This document shows positions 10,513 to 23,081 of a stretch of DNA of 64,000 nt, piece by piece. The notes under the pieces were generated by a model. That model was not told the origin of the DNA, ran no database searches, and worked only from the letters and a program-made list of their open reading frames with translations. Position numbers and translations under genes: made by a program. Numbering within the stretch: the stretch's first letter is position 1; the number at the start of each line of letters is the position of its first letter. Origin of the DNA: Triticum aestivum (Eukaryota > Streptophyta > Magnoliopsida > Poales > Poaceae); NCBI RefSeq assembly GCF_018294505.1, contig NC_057801.1, positions 204,402,562 through 204,466,561 on the forward strand, in the 5' to 3' direction.

Positions 10513-12165
10513 GAGAAGGGCTTTATAGAGCCGATCTTCAACACTAATGTAAGTTTGTCCTTCTCAAGACTTCAAACTTTGTTGTGTATATTTGGTTAGG
10601 CATGACTGTAACAGCTTTTTATTTTTGGTGTTTGCATCAAATTGCATGTTTAAAGTTTATTATATAGTTCATAAACAAAAGTTTGTCCATCTCAATTTAA
10701 GTTTTTAGTTGTACAACCAAGTTCCTTCTACATACCATGTAAATTAAGCTATACAAAGCAAGTGATCTTCTTTTTCACTAAATGTATGCTTCTGTTCTTG
10801 ATTCGTAATCCAGTGGTGTGGTGAACCTACCCACTACACCACAATGTCATATTCTGCAATGTCTTAACTATGAACAATGTCATATCATTCTACTATTATT
10901 TAAACCGTCTCTTTATTTGCCAATTTGAAATGGGATAAATTGACAGCACACTAAGCATTGACACTTATGAGTTATTAATCTGTAATCCAGTGGTGTCGTG
11001 AAGCTGCCAACTCCTTCACAATGTCATTTCCTACCATGTCTTAACCTGAACAATACCATATTGTGTTAATGCTATTTTAAACTATGTCACTTTATTCGCC
11101 AATAAGAAATGTGATGAATTGTCAGCACTGATACTTATATGTGCAAAACATGTCATCTATCTACTTGTGTTCTCTTTCTGAGTGAGGAGGATATAAGCAT
11201 CAAACAAGCGCAGTCTCATCAGCTTGCTCAGCTGCTTGCACTGCAGCTCCCGAGTAGGGCTAACCTTTCTTGAACTCTATTGAAGAGTTGTCGGTTTTGT
11301 ATATTATTTTGTCGACATGTTTAATTGCACTGGTGGTGATCTTTGATGCCTAGTGTATGTAATCTGCTGTCTGCTTGTGCTTTATTATCATAGTGGTGAA
11401 CTTTGATGCCTAGTGGATGTAATATGCCATAATTTCTTTATTGTCTAGTCTAGGTTTTTTCTTATTCATGATGTTGCAGTTATTTTACTGTACATATATC
11501 CTGTCTTTGCTCCATGAAAAGTAAACCGGCCAAACCGTAAAATTACGGTACATAAGCGGGTCGTCATGCATATCACTATGTATGGTCTGCATCATGGGCC
11601 CAGTCATCTGGGTCCATTAATAGGCCTAAATGTAAATTGGTCCACTAGTAGTATCGGGCCTTTATTAGGCCAAGTAAACTGCCGGACCTATTTTCGCAAG
11701 AAAATTCAATGGGCTTTTAGTAGGTTGGGCCTGAAACGTGTCGAACAGCTCACGGGCCGACCACAGGCCAAAATAGACCCCGACCCATGATTGTGCCAAT
11801 CACATTATGGGTCGTTAATAGGTCAAAATTGTCTCGGTCCTTATTTGGCCAATCAGATTATCGACTGTGAGCAGGCAGGATGCAAAGTGGGCCATAGTTA
11901 GGCCTAACTATATGACAGGCTTTTAACAGGCCGAAAGAAATATAGGGCTGAAATGTTAAACGGGCCTTTAACAGGCCAAAACTAATATCAGGTTGTATTA
12001 TTAAATGGGCCTTTAGCAAACAGAAATCCTAACCGGACCTCAAGTGGGCCCAAAAGCACAATGTCTAGTTGACGGGCCGAATCTGATATGGGCCAAAATT
12101 TAGCCCAAAGGCACTTAAAGGGTCGGATCTGATATGGACCATAATATGGCCCAGAACGGGGTAGG
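10513..12165 (-). mobile_element. CACTA transposon interior and start of its subterminal repeat zone
   Basis: No intact gene is seen. Two blocks starting TAATCCAGTGGTGT at 10806 and 10983 form an imperfect tandem repeat of about 177 bp, and a shorter one (CTTTGATGCCTAGTG at 11341 and 11401) has a 60-bp period. From about 11570 the sequence is full of short GGGCC/GGCCC words, typical of the subterminal regions that bind CACTA transposase. A short glutamine/leucine-rich reading near 11196-11260 might be a relic exon, but this is weak. Continuity across the solo LTR is shown by the GTAGG duplication. Confidence 0.7.
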
Positions 12166-13630
12166 TGATGACCCACAAGTATAGGGGATCTATAGTAGTC
12201 CTTTCGATAATTAAGAGTGTCGAACCCAACGAGGAGCAGAAGGAAATGATAAGCGGTTTTCAGCAAGGTATTCTCTGCAAGTACTGAAATAAGTGGTAAC
12301 AGATAATTTTGTGATAAGATAAATTGTAATGAGCAACAAGTAACAAAAGTAAATAAAGTGCAGCAAGGTGGACAAATCCTTTTTGTAGCAAAGGACAAGC
12401 CTGGACAAACTCTTATAATAGGAAAAGCGCTCCCGAGGACACATGGGAATATCGTCAAGCTAGTTTTCATCACGCTCATATGATTCGCGTTCGGTACTTT
12501 GATAATTTGATATGTGGGTGGACCGGTGCTTGGGTACTGCCCTTACTTGGACAAGCAACTACAACAAAAGTATTAAGGTAAACCTAACCATAGCATGAAA
12601 CATATGGATCCAAATCAGCCCGTTACGAAGCAACGCATAAACTAGGGTTTAAGCTTCTGTCACTCTAGCAACCCATCATCTACTTATTACTTCCCAACGC
12701 CTTCCTCCAGGCCAAAATAATGGTGAACTGTTATGTAGTCGACGTTCACATAACACCACTAGAGGTTAGACAACATACATCTTATCAAAATATCGAACGA
12801 ATACCAAATTCACATGACTACTAATAGCAAGACTTCTCCCTTGTCCTCAAGAACAAACGTAATTACTCACAAAGCATATTCATGTTCATAATCAGAGGGG
12901 TAATAATATGCATAAAGGATCTGAACATATGATCTTCCACCAAATAAACCAACTAGCATCAACTACAAGAAGTAATCAACACTACTAGCAACCTACTGGC
13001 ACCAATCCCGGACTTGGAGACAAGAATTGGATACAGGAGATGAACTAGGGTTTGGAGATGAGATGGTGCTGGTGAAGATGTTGATGGAGATTGCCCTCTC
13101 CCAAAGAGAGGAGCGTTGGTGATGACGATGGTGATGATTTCCCCCTCCCGGAGGAAAGTGTCCCCGGCAGAACAGCTCTGCCAGAGCCCTAGATTGGTTC
13201 CGCCAAGGTTCCGCCTCGTGGTGGCGGAGTCTCGTCCCGAAAGGTTGCCTTCTATTTTTTTCTCATCGAAAGACTTCATATAGGAGAAGATGGGCATCAG
13301 AGAGCCACCAGGGGGCCCACGAGGTAGGGGGCGCGCCCCTCACCCTCGTGAGCAGGGTGTGGTCCCCCTGGCGTTCATCGTTGGCGACGATTTTTATTTA
13401 TTTATTTTAAGGTCTTCCATGGAGTTTCAGGACTTTTGGAGTTGCGCGGAATAGGCCTTCAATATTTGCTCCTTTTCCAGCCCAGAATTCCAGCTGCCGG
13501 CATTCTCCCTCTTCATGTAAACCTTGTAAAATCAGAGAGAATAGCCATAAGTATTGTGACATAACGTGAAATAACAGCCCAAAATGCAATAAATATTGTC
13601 ATAAAAGCATGATGCAAACTGGACGTATCA
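12166..13630 (-). repeat. Solo LTR of an Athila-type Gypsy element
   Basis: A single 1465-bp LTR (TGATGACCC to GGACGTATCA) is flanked by GTAGG at 12161-12165 and 13631-13635, with no internal domain. This is the product of recombination between the two LTRs of a former full element. Its sequence near 12990-13100 follows the Gypsy-4 LTRs rather than those of Gypsy-1. The palindrome at 13308-13371 has lost one inner arm. Confidence 0.93.
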
Positions 13631-13635
13631 GTAGG

Positions 13636-14395
13636 CTATTAATGGGTCGGATCTCATATGGGCCCTTATTAGGCCTAGAACGTGGCAGGTTGTTAATGCA
13701 CCAAATCAAATATGGGCCAGCATTTGGCTCAAAACATGGCTACGTGTTAACGGGCTGGCCCACCTGTGTCGTCAAAATCTTGTGGGCCTTTAGGTGGGCC
13801 GGGCCATTATGGTCTACAAAATCTTGTGGGCCTTTAGCTGGGCCGGCCCATTATGGTCTGCAAAATCTTGTGGGCCTTTAGCTGGGTCGGCCCATTATGG
13901 TCTGCAAAATCTTGTGGGCCTTTAGTTGGGCCGGCCCATTTAATATTTATGGGCCACTTTTTGGCCCATCCGCATGTCAACATATCATAAGCGCATCTCG
14001 CCCATTGGATGAGTGACATATGTGCCAACGCGGAGCTGACATGTGGTTCCGTCGGCCAATGAGAATTTTACATGTGGAGAATCGCCATTGGTCGTGGCTA
14101 TTAGCGGGTTATCAGATCCAAAACCGGACCCGATAGCTTAACAGCGACCCATTACGGTGGATGCCACGTGTTGGTTACCCTTGACTAAAGCACTTCGATG
14201 ACGCGCCATTTATCATCATGGAAGTGGACAGTTCTGTGCTGATAATTTTGGTAATGTCATGGAACACTTCTACGACAACACGGGTATGACTATCTTGATT
14301 CTGTCATAAAATCGTCATGGATGTACATGCATGACAGAAAATGTGACCTACTGTGACAAACATGTATCATCACGGAAGTGTATTTTTTTGTAGTG
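13636..14395 (-). mobile_element. CACTA transposon right end with subterminal repeats and terminal CACTA
   Basis: Read on the minus strand, the end at 14395 starts CACTACAAAAAAATACAC followed by TTCCGTGATGATACATG, which is the conserved tip of Triticeae CACTA elements. Inward lie many GGGCC-rich short repeats. The following TGG (14396-14398) would be the 3-bp target duplication. To the right, Copia pol sequence continues without its upstream part, so the transposon inserted into that element. The left tip is not in the window. Confidence 0.87.
13774..13945. repeat. 44-bp tandem repeat, about four copies, in the CACTA subterminal zone
   Basis: The unit begins AAAATCTTGTGGGCC and contains TTTAGCTGGGCCGGCCCATTA. 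Copies start at 13774, 13818, 13862 and 13906, an exact 44-bp period; the fourth diverges at its end. Such arrays are candidate transposase binding sites. Confidence 0.85.
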
Positions 14396-14398
14396 TGG

Positions 14399-16290
14399 GT
14401 ACACCTTCTATCGCAGATCTGAAGGCAAAATCTTTGTTGCTAAGAATGGATCCTTACTAGAGAAGGAGTTTCTCTCGAAAGAAGTGAGTGGGACGAAAGT
14501 AGAACTTGATGAGGTAATTGTACCTTCTCTTGAATTGGAAAGTAGCTCATCACAGAAAACCGTTCCCATGATGCCTACACCAACTAGAGAGGAAGCTAAT
14601 GATAATAACCATGAAACTTCAGATCAAGTTACTACCGAACCTCGTAGGTCAAGCAGAGCACATTCCGCACCAGAGTGGTATGGTAATCCTATTCTAGAAG
14701 TCATGTTACTAGACCATGACAAACCTACAAACTATCAAGAAGCGATGATGAGCCCAGATTCCGATAAATGGCTTGAGGCCATGAAATCTGAGATAGGATC
14801 CATGTATGAGAACAAAGTGGACTTTGGTTGACTTGCCCGATGATCGGCGAGCCATGGAGAATAAATGGATCTTCAAGAAGAAGACTGGCGCTGGTGGTAA
14901 TGTTGCTTCCTACAAAGCTCGACTTGTCGCGAAAGGTTTTCAACAAGTTCAAGGAGTTGACTATGATGAGACTTTCTCACCCGTAGCGATGCTTAAGTCT
15001 GTCTGAATCATGTTAGCAATTGCTGCATTTTATGATTATGAAATCTGGCAAATGGACGTCAAAACTGCATTCCTTAATGGATTTCTTAAAGAAGAGTTGT
15101 ATATGATGCAACCATAAGGTTTTATCGATCCTAAAGGTACTAACAAAGTGTGCAAGCTCCAGCTATCCATTTATGGACTGGTGCAAGCATCTCAAAGTTG
15201 GAATATACGCTTTGATGAGGTGATCAAAGCATATGGTTTTATACAAACTTTTGGAGAAGCCTGTATTTAAAAGAAAGTGAGTGGGAGTTCTATATCATTT
15301 CTAATATTATATCTGGATGACATATTGTTGATTGGAAATGATATAGAATTTCTGGATAGCATAAAAGGATACTTGAATAAAAGTTTTTCAATGAAAGACC
15401 TCGGTGAAGCTGCTTATATATTGGGCATCAAGATCTATAGAGATAGATCAAGACGCTTAATTGGAGTTTCACAAAGCACATACCTTGATAAAGTTTTGAA
15501 GAAGTTCAGAATGGATCAGTCAAAGAAAGGGTTCTTGCCTGTGTTACAAGGTGTGAAGTTGAGTCAGGCTCAATGCCTGACCACTGCAGAAGATAGAGAG
15601 AAAATTAAAGTCATTCCTTATGCCTCGGCCATAGGTTTTATCATGTATGCTATGTTGTGTACCAGACCTGATGTGTGCCTTGCTATCAGTCTAGCAGGGA
15701 GGTACCAAACTAATCCAGGAGTGGATCACCGGACAATAGTCAAGAACATCCTGAAGTACCTGAAAAGGGCTAAGGATATGTTTCTCATTTATGGAGGTGA
15801 CAAAGAGCTCGTCATAAGTGGTTACGTCGATGCTAGCTTTGACACTGATGCGGATGACTCTAAGCACAAACCGGATACGTATTTAGATTGAATGGTGAAG
15901 CTGTCAGTTGGTGCAGTTCCAAGCAGAGCACCGTGGTGGGATCTACGTGTGAAGCAGAGTACATAGCTACTTCGAAAGCAACGAATGAAGGAGTCTGGAT
16001 GAAGGAGTTCATATCCGATCTAGGTGTAATACCTAGTGCATCGGGTCCAATAAAAATCTTTTGTGACAATACTGGAGCAATTGCCTTGGCGAAGGAATCC
16101 AGATTTCACAAAAGAACCAAACACATCAAGAGATGTTTCAACTCCATCTGTGATCAAGTCAAGGAGAGAGACATAGAGATTTGCAAAATACATACGGATC
16201 TGAATGTGGTAGGCCCATTGACTAAGCCTCTTCCACGAGCAAAACATGATCAGCACCAAGACTCCATGGGTGTTAGAATCATGACAATGT
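14399..16290 (+). pseudogene. pol: Copia-1 pol fragment: integrase end, reverse transcriptase, RNase H
   Basis: The fragment starts inside the integrase C-terminal part, where the CACTA element interrupted it. It then shows the Copia reverse transcriptase (NKWIFKKKT, KARLVAKGF, DYDETFSPV, and the catalytic box as YLDDILLIGND near 15310) and RNase H (STCEAEYIA near 15945, TKHIKR near 16115). It is well decayed: frameshift near 14815, stops near 15004, 15115 and 15268, and a one-base loss near 15866 relative to Copia-2. The element belongs with BARE/Angela-type Copia elements by its protein motifs and LTR text. The upstream part lies beyond the CACTA element, off the window. Confidence 0.88.
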
Positions 16291-16311
16291 AATCTAGATT
16301 ATTGACTCTAG

Positions 16312-16325
16312 TGCAAGTGGGAGAC
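16312..16325 (+). other. Copia-1 polypurine tract
   Basis: GCAAGTGGGAGAC stands directly before the 3' LTR start TGAAGG. Copia-2 has the identical sequence before 37373. Confidence 0.75.
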
Positions 16326-17480
16326 TGAAGGAAATATGCTCTAGAGGCAATAATAAAGTTGTTATTTTATATTTCCTTATATCATGATAAATGTTTATTA
16401 TTCATGCTAGAATTGTATTAACTGGAAACTTGATACATGTGTGGATACATAGACAAAACACCGTGTCCCTAGTAAGCCTCTACTAGACTAGCTCGTTAAG
16501 ATGGTTAAGTTTCCTAACCATGGACATGTGTTGTCATTTGATGAATGGGATCACATCATTAGGAGAATGATGTGATGGACAAGATCCATCTGTTAGCCTA
16601 GCATATTGATCATTTAGTTTTATTGCTATTGCTTTCTTAATGTCATATACATATTCCATTGACTATGAGATTATGCAACTCCCAGAAACCGGAGGAATAA
16701 CTTGTGTGCTATAAAACGTGACAACGTAACCGGGTGATTATAAAGATGCTCTACAAGTATCTTCGAAGGTATTTGTTGGGTTGGCATAGATTATGATTAG
16801 GATTTGTCACTCCGAGTATCGGAGAGGTATCTCTGGGCCCTCTCGGTAATGCACATCATAATCAGCCTTGCAAGCAATGTTACTAATGAGTTAGTTGTGG
16901 GATAATGTATTATGGAACGAGTAAAGATACTTGTCGGTAACGAGATTTTACTAGGTATGAAGATACCAACGATCGTATCTCGGGCAAGTAACATACCGAT
17001 GACAAAGGGAATAACGCATGTTGTCATTACGGTATGATCAATTGAGATCTTCGTAGAATATGTAGGAACCAATATGAGCATCCAGGTTCCGCTGTTGGTT
17101 ATTGACTGGAGAGGTGCCTCGGTCATGTCTACATTGTTCTTGAACCCGTAGGGTCCGCACGCTTAACGTTCGATGACGATTTTGTATTATATGAGTTATG
17201 TGATTTTGTGACTGAATGTTGTTCGGAGTCCCAGATGAGATCACGGACATGATGAGGAGTCTCAAAATGGTCGAGAGGTAAAGATTCATATATAGGACAA
17301 TGATATTCGGACACCGGAAGTGTTCTGGGGGTACCGGAAGGGGTTCCGAGCACCCCCGGCAACTATATGGGCCTAATGGGCCAAGATGGGGACAGACCAA
17401 CCCCCAAGGAGCTGGTGTGCCCTGATAGAGGCCAAAATAGGAGGAGAAGGAAAGAGGGGAAGAGAGAAGGAAGGGGAGGG
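16326..17480 (+). repeat. Copia-1 3' LTR, interrupted at its right side
   Basis: It starts TGAAGGAAATATGC and matches the Copia-2 LTR at 37373 for over 1 kb, with many substitutions. The start resembles BARE1/Angela/WIS LTRs (GCCCTAGAGGCAATAATAAA). It stops abruptly at 17480, where the Tat-like Gypsy LTR begins, so its right end is lost. Confidence 0.85.
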
Positions 17481-17954
17481 TGTTAGTGTCAAAATCGGCC
17501 GATCTCGGGTAGGGGGTCCCGAACTATGCGTCTGAGGAACGAAGGTAACAAGGGACACAGGGAACACGATGTTTACCCAGGTACGGGCCCTCTTAATGGA
17601 GGTAAAACCTTACGTCCTACTTGATTGTATTTAATGGGTGTAGGGGTTACAAGAGTCGATCTACCTCAAGATCGTAATGGCTAAACCCTATATGTCTAGC
17701 CTATATGAATTCTGATAGCCTCTATGGACTAAACGCTCCGATTTATATACACACTGAAGGGGCCTAGGGTTGTACAGAGTCGGTTTGCAGAAGAAGGAAA
17801 TTACATATCTGGACGTCAATCTTTCCATCCACGCATAGGAGAGTCCTATCCAGACACGGGGGAAGGTCTTCTACCTTGTATCTTCACGGCCCACAGTCCA
17901 GCCCATATCACACAGCTCAGACACCCGAGGACCCCCTAATCTAGGACTCCCTTA
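17481..17954 (-). repeat. Tat-like Gypsy 3' LTR
   Basis: On the plus strand it runs TGTTAGTGTCAAAATCGG to CTAGGACTCCCTTA (474 bp). The usual terminal CA appears changed to TA. The flanking GTAGCCCCTGAACCAG gives the polypurine-like CAGGGGCTAC on the element strand. The text is one I recognise from abundant Triticeae Gypsy LTRs. The family name is left open. Confidence 0.75.
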
Positions 17955-18429
17955 GTAGCCCCTGAACCAGTCTTCAATGATGATATGTTCGGCACACATA
18001 TTTTCTTCGGCATTGCAAGGCGGGTTCCTCCTCCCGAATTCTTCAAATCAATCTTCTGAACAAAAGAGTTGTATCCAGCTCTGCATGATAGTCACAACCC
18101 TCAACCACGAAGGCAAAATATTTAATCAAAATAATGTCTATCAACTAACAACTTTTCGGCGAAACGCCACATCTGGCCTCTTTAACATTTCGAACCATTT
18201 TTTGCCTCCCGCTTCACATCTTGAGGCGCAACCTCTATTCACACGTCTTGTCAAAACAGAGATCGTGTCCGCTTATTGCGGGATCCTCATCAATACGGTT
18301 TTGGGTAATCCAACCGTGTCATTCGCACGACCCCTTGGGAATACGCGAGTTTTAAGGCTTGAGGGGGGTGCTTGATATTCATTGCCTATATAAGTGGATA
18401 AAGATCCCTCTTTTCTCCCCATGCCTTCT
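17955..18429 (+). other. Spacer between the 3' LTR and the antisense accessory gene
   Basis: No coding region is supported here. It would contain the promoter and leader of the accessory gene. The first 16 bases are the reverse complement of the element's polypurine tract. A TATATAAG at about 18388-18395 is a possible TATA box for the accessory gene. Confidence 0.45.
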
Positions 18430-21400
18430 TCCTTCTCCTGTTTTCCCATCCTCAAGCTCCAGTGCCCAAGCTTCAATCTTTTCCATCGCCACCAACCTAT
18501 CCAGCCATGTCCGGATCTGTTCGAAGGGCAAGTGGGAGGCCTCCTCCATCACGGAGAAGGATGTAAAGGAGCTCCGGGAGGCGGGATATCTATCTGCGGA
18601 CACCGCCCACAAGCTCCCTACCAAGGAGCAAGTCATCCCCACCCCGAAGCCCGGCGAAAGGGTTGTGTTCATCCCTCACTTCCTCCGCGGGCTAGGGTTT
18701 CCCCTCCACCCCTTTGTCCACAGCCTCATGTTCTATTATGGGCTAGATTTCCATGATCTAGCCCCAAATTATGTCCTCCACATCTTAGCGTTTATGGTCG
18801 TGTGCGAGGCGCTACTCCGCATCCCCCCACACTTCAGCCTATGGCTAAAAGTCTTCAATGTGAAGCCGAAGGTAGTCGACGGGTAGCATGCGGACTGCGG
18901 CGGCGCCATGGTGAGCAAACCCCCCAATGCCACTTGGCCTAAAGGGGCCTTCGTGGAGACCGTCAAGGTGTGGCTACAGGAGTGGTTCTACATCACCGAA
19001 CCCCGCGGCGCCAGGTTGGCGGCCACTCCTAAGTTCAGATTGCGACCCCCTATGCGGCTCGCGTCATGGACCAACAAGGGTCTGGACTGGGGATTGACTG
19101 CAGAAGTGTTGATACTACAAAAGCGCATCACAAACATGATAGGCAAGAACACCAGTCTCACTAACGTGATTCAGGTGATGCTCTTCTGCCGGGTCCTCCC
19201 CTGCCAGCTTCGGCCCCTCCACATGTGGGAGTTTAATCCGGAAGGCCCACAGACCCTGCAGCACTTCTTCGGCACAACGCACGAAGAGATCTGGAAGCTG
19301 CTTTTCAAGGCCCAGAAAACATGGCCGAAGAAGACCGAAGACATCGGCCTCGAAAACGAGAATCCGGCCACTCCGGTAAGTGTGTTATTCCCAAACATAC
19401 ATTTGGTCCATAAATTTTTAGGCATAATGGGTTTTCCGTCCCTCGCACAGGCCTGGATAGTGAAGGCGGAGCGGATCAAGTGTCTGACATCGCTACCTGA
19501 AGATCCGGCCACACCCCAGCTTACGAAGATGATGGTTCCGGCGCCCTATCAGGCGCCAGAGAAGAAGGCCAAGAAGAAGAGCAAGGAGGCCAAGGGCGGC
19601 CTTCGCCATAAGGGTACTTCAGACGCAGTGTCCGGAGAGACCGAAATCCCCTCCTCCCACGAGGGAGATGAAGACGAAGAGGAGGAGGAGGCGGAAAGTG
19701 ACTCCCCTCTCAAGGGGAGGAAAAAGAAAAGGGCAGCCTCCATAGACTTGAAGGAGGGGGCGTCCAAGAGGGGGAAGATGACCATCTCGGATGGTTCGGA
19801 TTTAGATGCCGAACCCATCCCCGAGAGGCTTCCCAGGTCAAAACCCCTGGCCGCATCGTACGTATCAAAGGATACATTACTAGTATTTGGTCCTTTATGC
19901 TTATAACATATTATGTTGTGTGTATTTCAGCCCTGCTCGTGACCTCCCCAACCCATTGCTATCTGAGGGAGTTCTTTGGCACTAGAGATGGCAGAGAGCG
20001 AGATGCCTCCGCGAGCCTCTCTGCCAACCATCGCGGATGACACCGAGGTGTTGTCCCGAAGGGCCTCTCCGGGCCACCTGAGGGTGATGCCTCGGCTGCC
20101 GAGAAAATGGGGGGTGCAACCCCCATGGAGACCGACGGCGGGGGCCCTGACCAGTCTGGCCCCCAGCCGAACATTATTTCGGAGACCCATATGGCTCCAG
20201 AATCGAGCGAGCAACCCCCTTTGAAGGAGGACGGAGCGTCGACTGCCATGACAACCTCCACTAATCCGTAAGCGTTGAACACTCTGGTGGAGGCACTACG
20301 ACGTGCCTCCATAGTGGAGGAGCACTGCACCCTGATGGATGTGGTGGTTGAGAAGGTTCAGTCCGCCAAGAGCGGGCTGAACGAAGCCTTCACCATCCTG
20401 CTAACAGGCTTCGAGGAATGCGACGTAATACTCTTAGACGCTTTTCATATGAAGGAAATATGCCTGTATATAGACAGTAGCCCCTGAGACTGTGTTTGGT
20501 TTTGAAAAAAGCCAAACAGAGATCACATAGTATTCAGAAGAGGTGATGTACGTTTCTCTTTTATAATTGGCTTACCTATTGGTGGCAATCGCTCAGGCCG
20601 CTGAGGTTTCTGAACTCAATAGGAAACTGAAGTTGGTTGTTGATGAAATCGACCGCATTAACAAGCGGTTCGATGAGGCGCAAGGTATGTGTGTACTTTA
20701 AAAGAGTTTGATCGCATATCTTAGGTGATAGGCAAACTCAAAGTGTAACTCATGTACTGCTGTGTTTATGAGTGCAGGTAGCGTGGCCGAGGTCGAAACC
20801 CTCAAGAGTGCCCTTGCATAGGCCAAGAAGGAGGCGAGGGAAAATAAAGCAGTTGCGGAACTTAAGACTGAATAGGTTGCCCGCCGCCAGCACGAGGAGA
20901 GGGTGGCCGAAGTGGAGCAAGAGCTAAAGGACGCCTTCGGCAAATGCAAGGCTTTGGAGGATAAAACTACGGCCCAAGTGTTCGAACTCACCAAAGCCCT
21001 CAATGAGGACAAGGAGGCACGGACTGAGTCCCAGGGTGCTCATGAAGAGATTCGGCAGGCCGGACAGATAGGGGCTGGTAAGCCCTTTCTTTTGCAGAGT
21101 ATATTTGGGGGTCAAAGATATGCCTTGCTTACTCGACTCTGGAGTTCTCCAGACGCCTTTTTGGATCTTCCGAGGAGTGCTACCGACGCCGCGCAGTTCT
21201 TCCAAGCCCAGGAGGAGAACACGACACAAAAGCTATTCTGGTCACAGTTCCTAGCGCCGGAGCGTCCGGCGCTGTTGAACAACCAGATGATGCAACTGTC
21301 AGAGCTGCATAGGATATCCAGTCTGTCCACGAAGGACATCATAGTCTGGCTTTGGCCAGCCGAACCCATTCCTAGCAGCTACTTCGTCCTGGTTAGGCAA

Positions 21401-21610
21401 CTCGCCAATGCACTGCCCGAGTTGAAGATGTGAAGCGCTCGGCGTGCATAGAGGTTGTGTGTGGATGGCCTTTGCCTGTGTCAAGATGCACTGGGCGAAG
21501 ATGAAGGCCACCGTCGTGGGAACTGATAGCCCACCCGAAGGCAAGGCCACCGCAAGCCGGAGCGGTACTTTGACGATGACTTGGCGGGCGCCTGAATAGT
21601 AGAGGGCCAA
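18430..21610 (+). pseudogene. Antisense accessory gene, Transposase_28 type, with introns (decayed)
   Basis: The first exon encodes the conserved domain annotated in databases as 'putative gypsy type transposon' (Transposase_28): GERVVFIPHFLRGLGFPLHPF, FYYGLDFHDLAPN, RIPPHFSLWLKVFNVKPK. One in-frame TAG at 18884-18886 interrupts it; the same frame then continues (WFYITEPRG, NVIQVMLFCRVLPC). Likely introns are 19376-19450 (GTAAGT...CAG, 75 bases), 19858-19930 (GTACGT...TTTCAG), and further ones after about 20267, 20684 and 21074. A Lys/Glu-rich segment and then coiled-coil text (VAEVEQELKDAFGKCKALED) follow, with extra TAG stops near 20818 and 20872. The C-terminal block ends around 21433-21610. 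Function in the element is unknown. Confidence 0.72.
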
Positions 21611-21926
21611 TACTCAAAGGATATCATGTTTGAGTGAATTTATTATATTTATCCAGACTTTGTGTTATGAACCAAGGCTTGTAATATATTTATGCCTTTA
21701 TCTGAAATTATTTTCTCTTGTGTGGTCGTTTTTAATTCTGAAAGTTTGCCAGTCGTCGGCTTCAGCCCCCACGTAGATGCTACGGGGGTGTTCAGGATAG
21801 CTCTCGATCACACTTGACCCAACGTCTAGGTCCGTAAAGGAGGTGTGTGTGCAGTGAACCAGGCAACCAAACTATGTGGCTTTATTACTTTCACTTAGCC
21901 ATAGGAGTTTGACGGTGGGGCTAAGT
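21611..21926. other. Tat-like Gypsy non-coding segment left of the LARD
   Basis: No gene is visible. The last five bases, TAAGT (21922-21926), are the target duplication of the LARD and recur at 33016-33020. Confidence 0.65.
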
Positions 21927-23081
21927 TGTCACGCCCAATATGCGATACTATCCTAAAGAGACTCGAAGGTCCCACCAAGGATAGAATCGCATATTGATAC
22001 GCTTTTGCAAGGTGGATATCATTACATCAACATTACATAATAGATGGGGATACATACAGGAGGCATACAATGCCACACGAAGACAACATCATCATACAAA
22101 AGAGCACCATCCGGCTACGGATGAAACACAAACAGAAACTCAAACAACATCCACCCTGCTAGCCCAGGCTGCCGACCTGGAACCTATCCCCTGATCGAAG
22201 AAGAAGCAGAAGAAGAACTCCAAAACAAGCAAACATCGCTCTCGAGTCATGATCATCGCATAACCTGTACCTGCAACTGTTGTTGTAGTAATCTATGAGC
22301 CACGAGGACTCAGCAATCCCATTACCATGGGTAACAAGATTATCAAAGCTTAATGGGAAAGGAAGGGGTAAAGTGGGGAGGTTGCAGCAGCGACTAAGCA
22401 AGATATGGTGGCTAACATACGCAAATAAGAGCGAGAAGAGAACAAGCGGAACGGTCGTGAAGCTAGCAATGATCAAGAGGTGATCCTGAACTCCTACTTA
22501 CGTCAATCATAACCCAAAACCGTGTTCACTTCCCGGACTCCGCCGAGAAGAGACCATCACGGCTACACACGCGGTTGATGTGTTTTAATTCGAATCTGGT
22601 GTCAAGTTATCTACAAGAGGACATTAACAAATTCCCATCTGCCACATAACCGCGGGCACGGCTTTCGAAAGTTCAAACCCTGCAGGGGTGTCCCAACTTA
22701 GCCAATCACAAGCTCTCACGGTCAATGAAGGATATTCCTTCTCCCATGAAGACCCGATCAGTCTCGGAATCCCGGTTTACAAGACATTTCGACAATGGTA
22801 AAACAAGACCAGCAAAGCTGCCCGAATGTGCCGACAAATCCCGATAGGAGCTGCACATATCTCATTCTCGGGGCACACCGGATTGTCCAAACTTCCGATA
22901 GACCAGCCTAGAGTTGCCCCTGGTGGCCACCGGCGGCTGACAGGTTGGACCAACACTCACGACAAGCACTGGCCCGGGGGGGTAAATAAAGATGACCCTT
23001 GGGCTCCGTAAACCCAAGGGAAAAAGGGCTAGGTGAGGCAAATGGTAAAACCAAGGTTGGGCCTTGCTGGTGGAGTTTTAT

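Noticed and set aside
13774..13945. CRISPR-like regular repeats
   Set aside because: The units are directly adjacent with no unique spacers, and the host is a plant.
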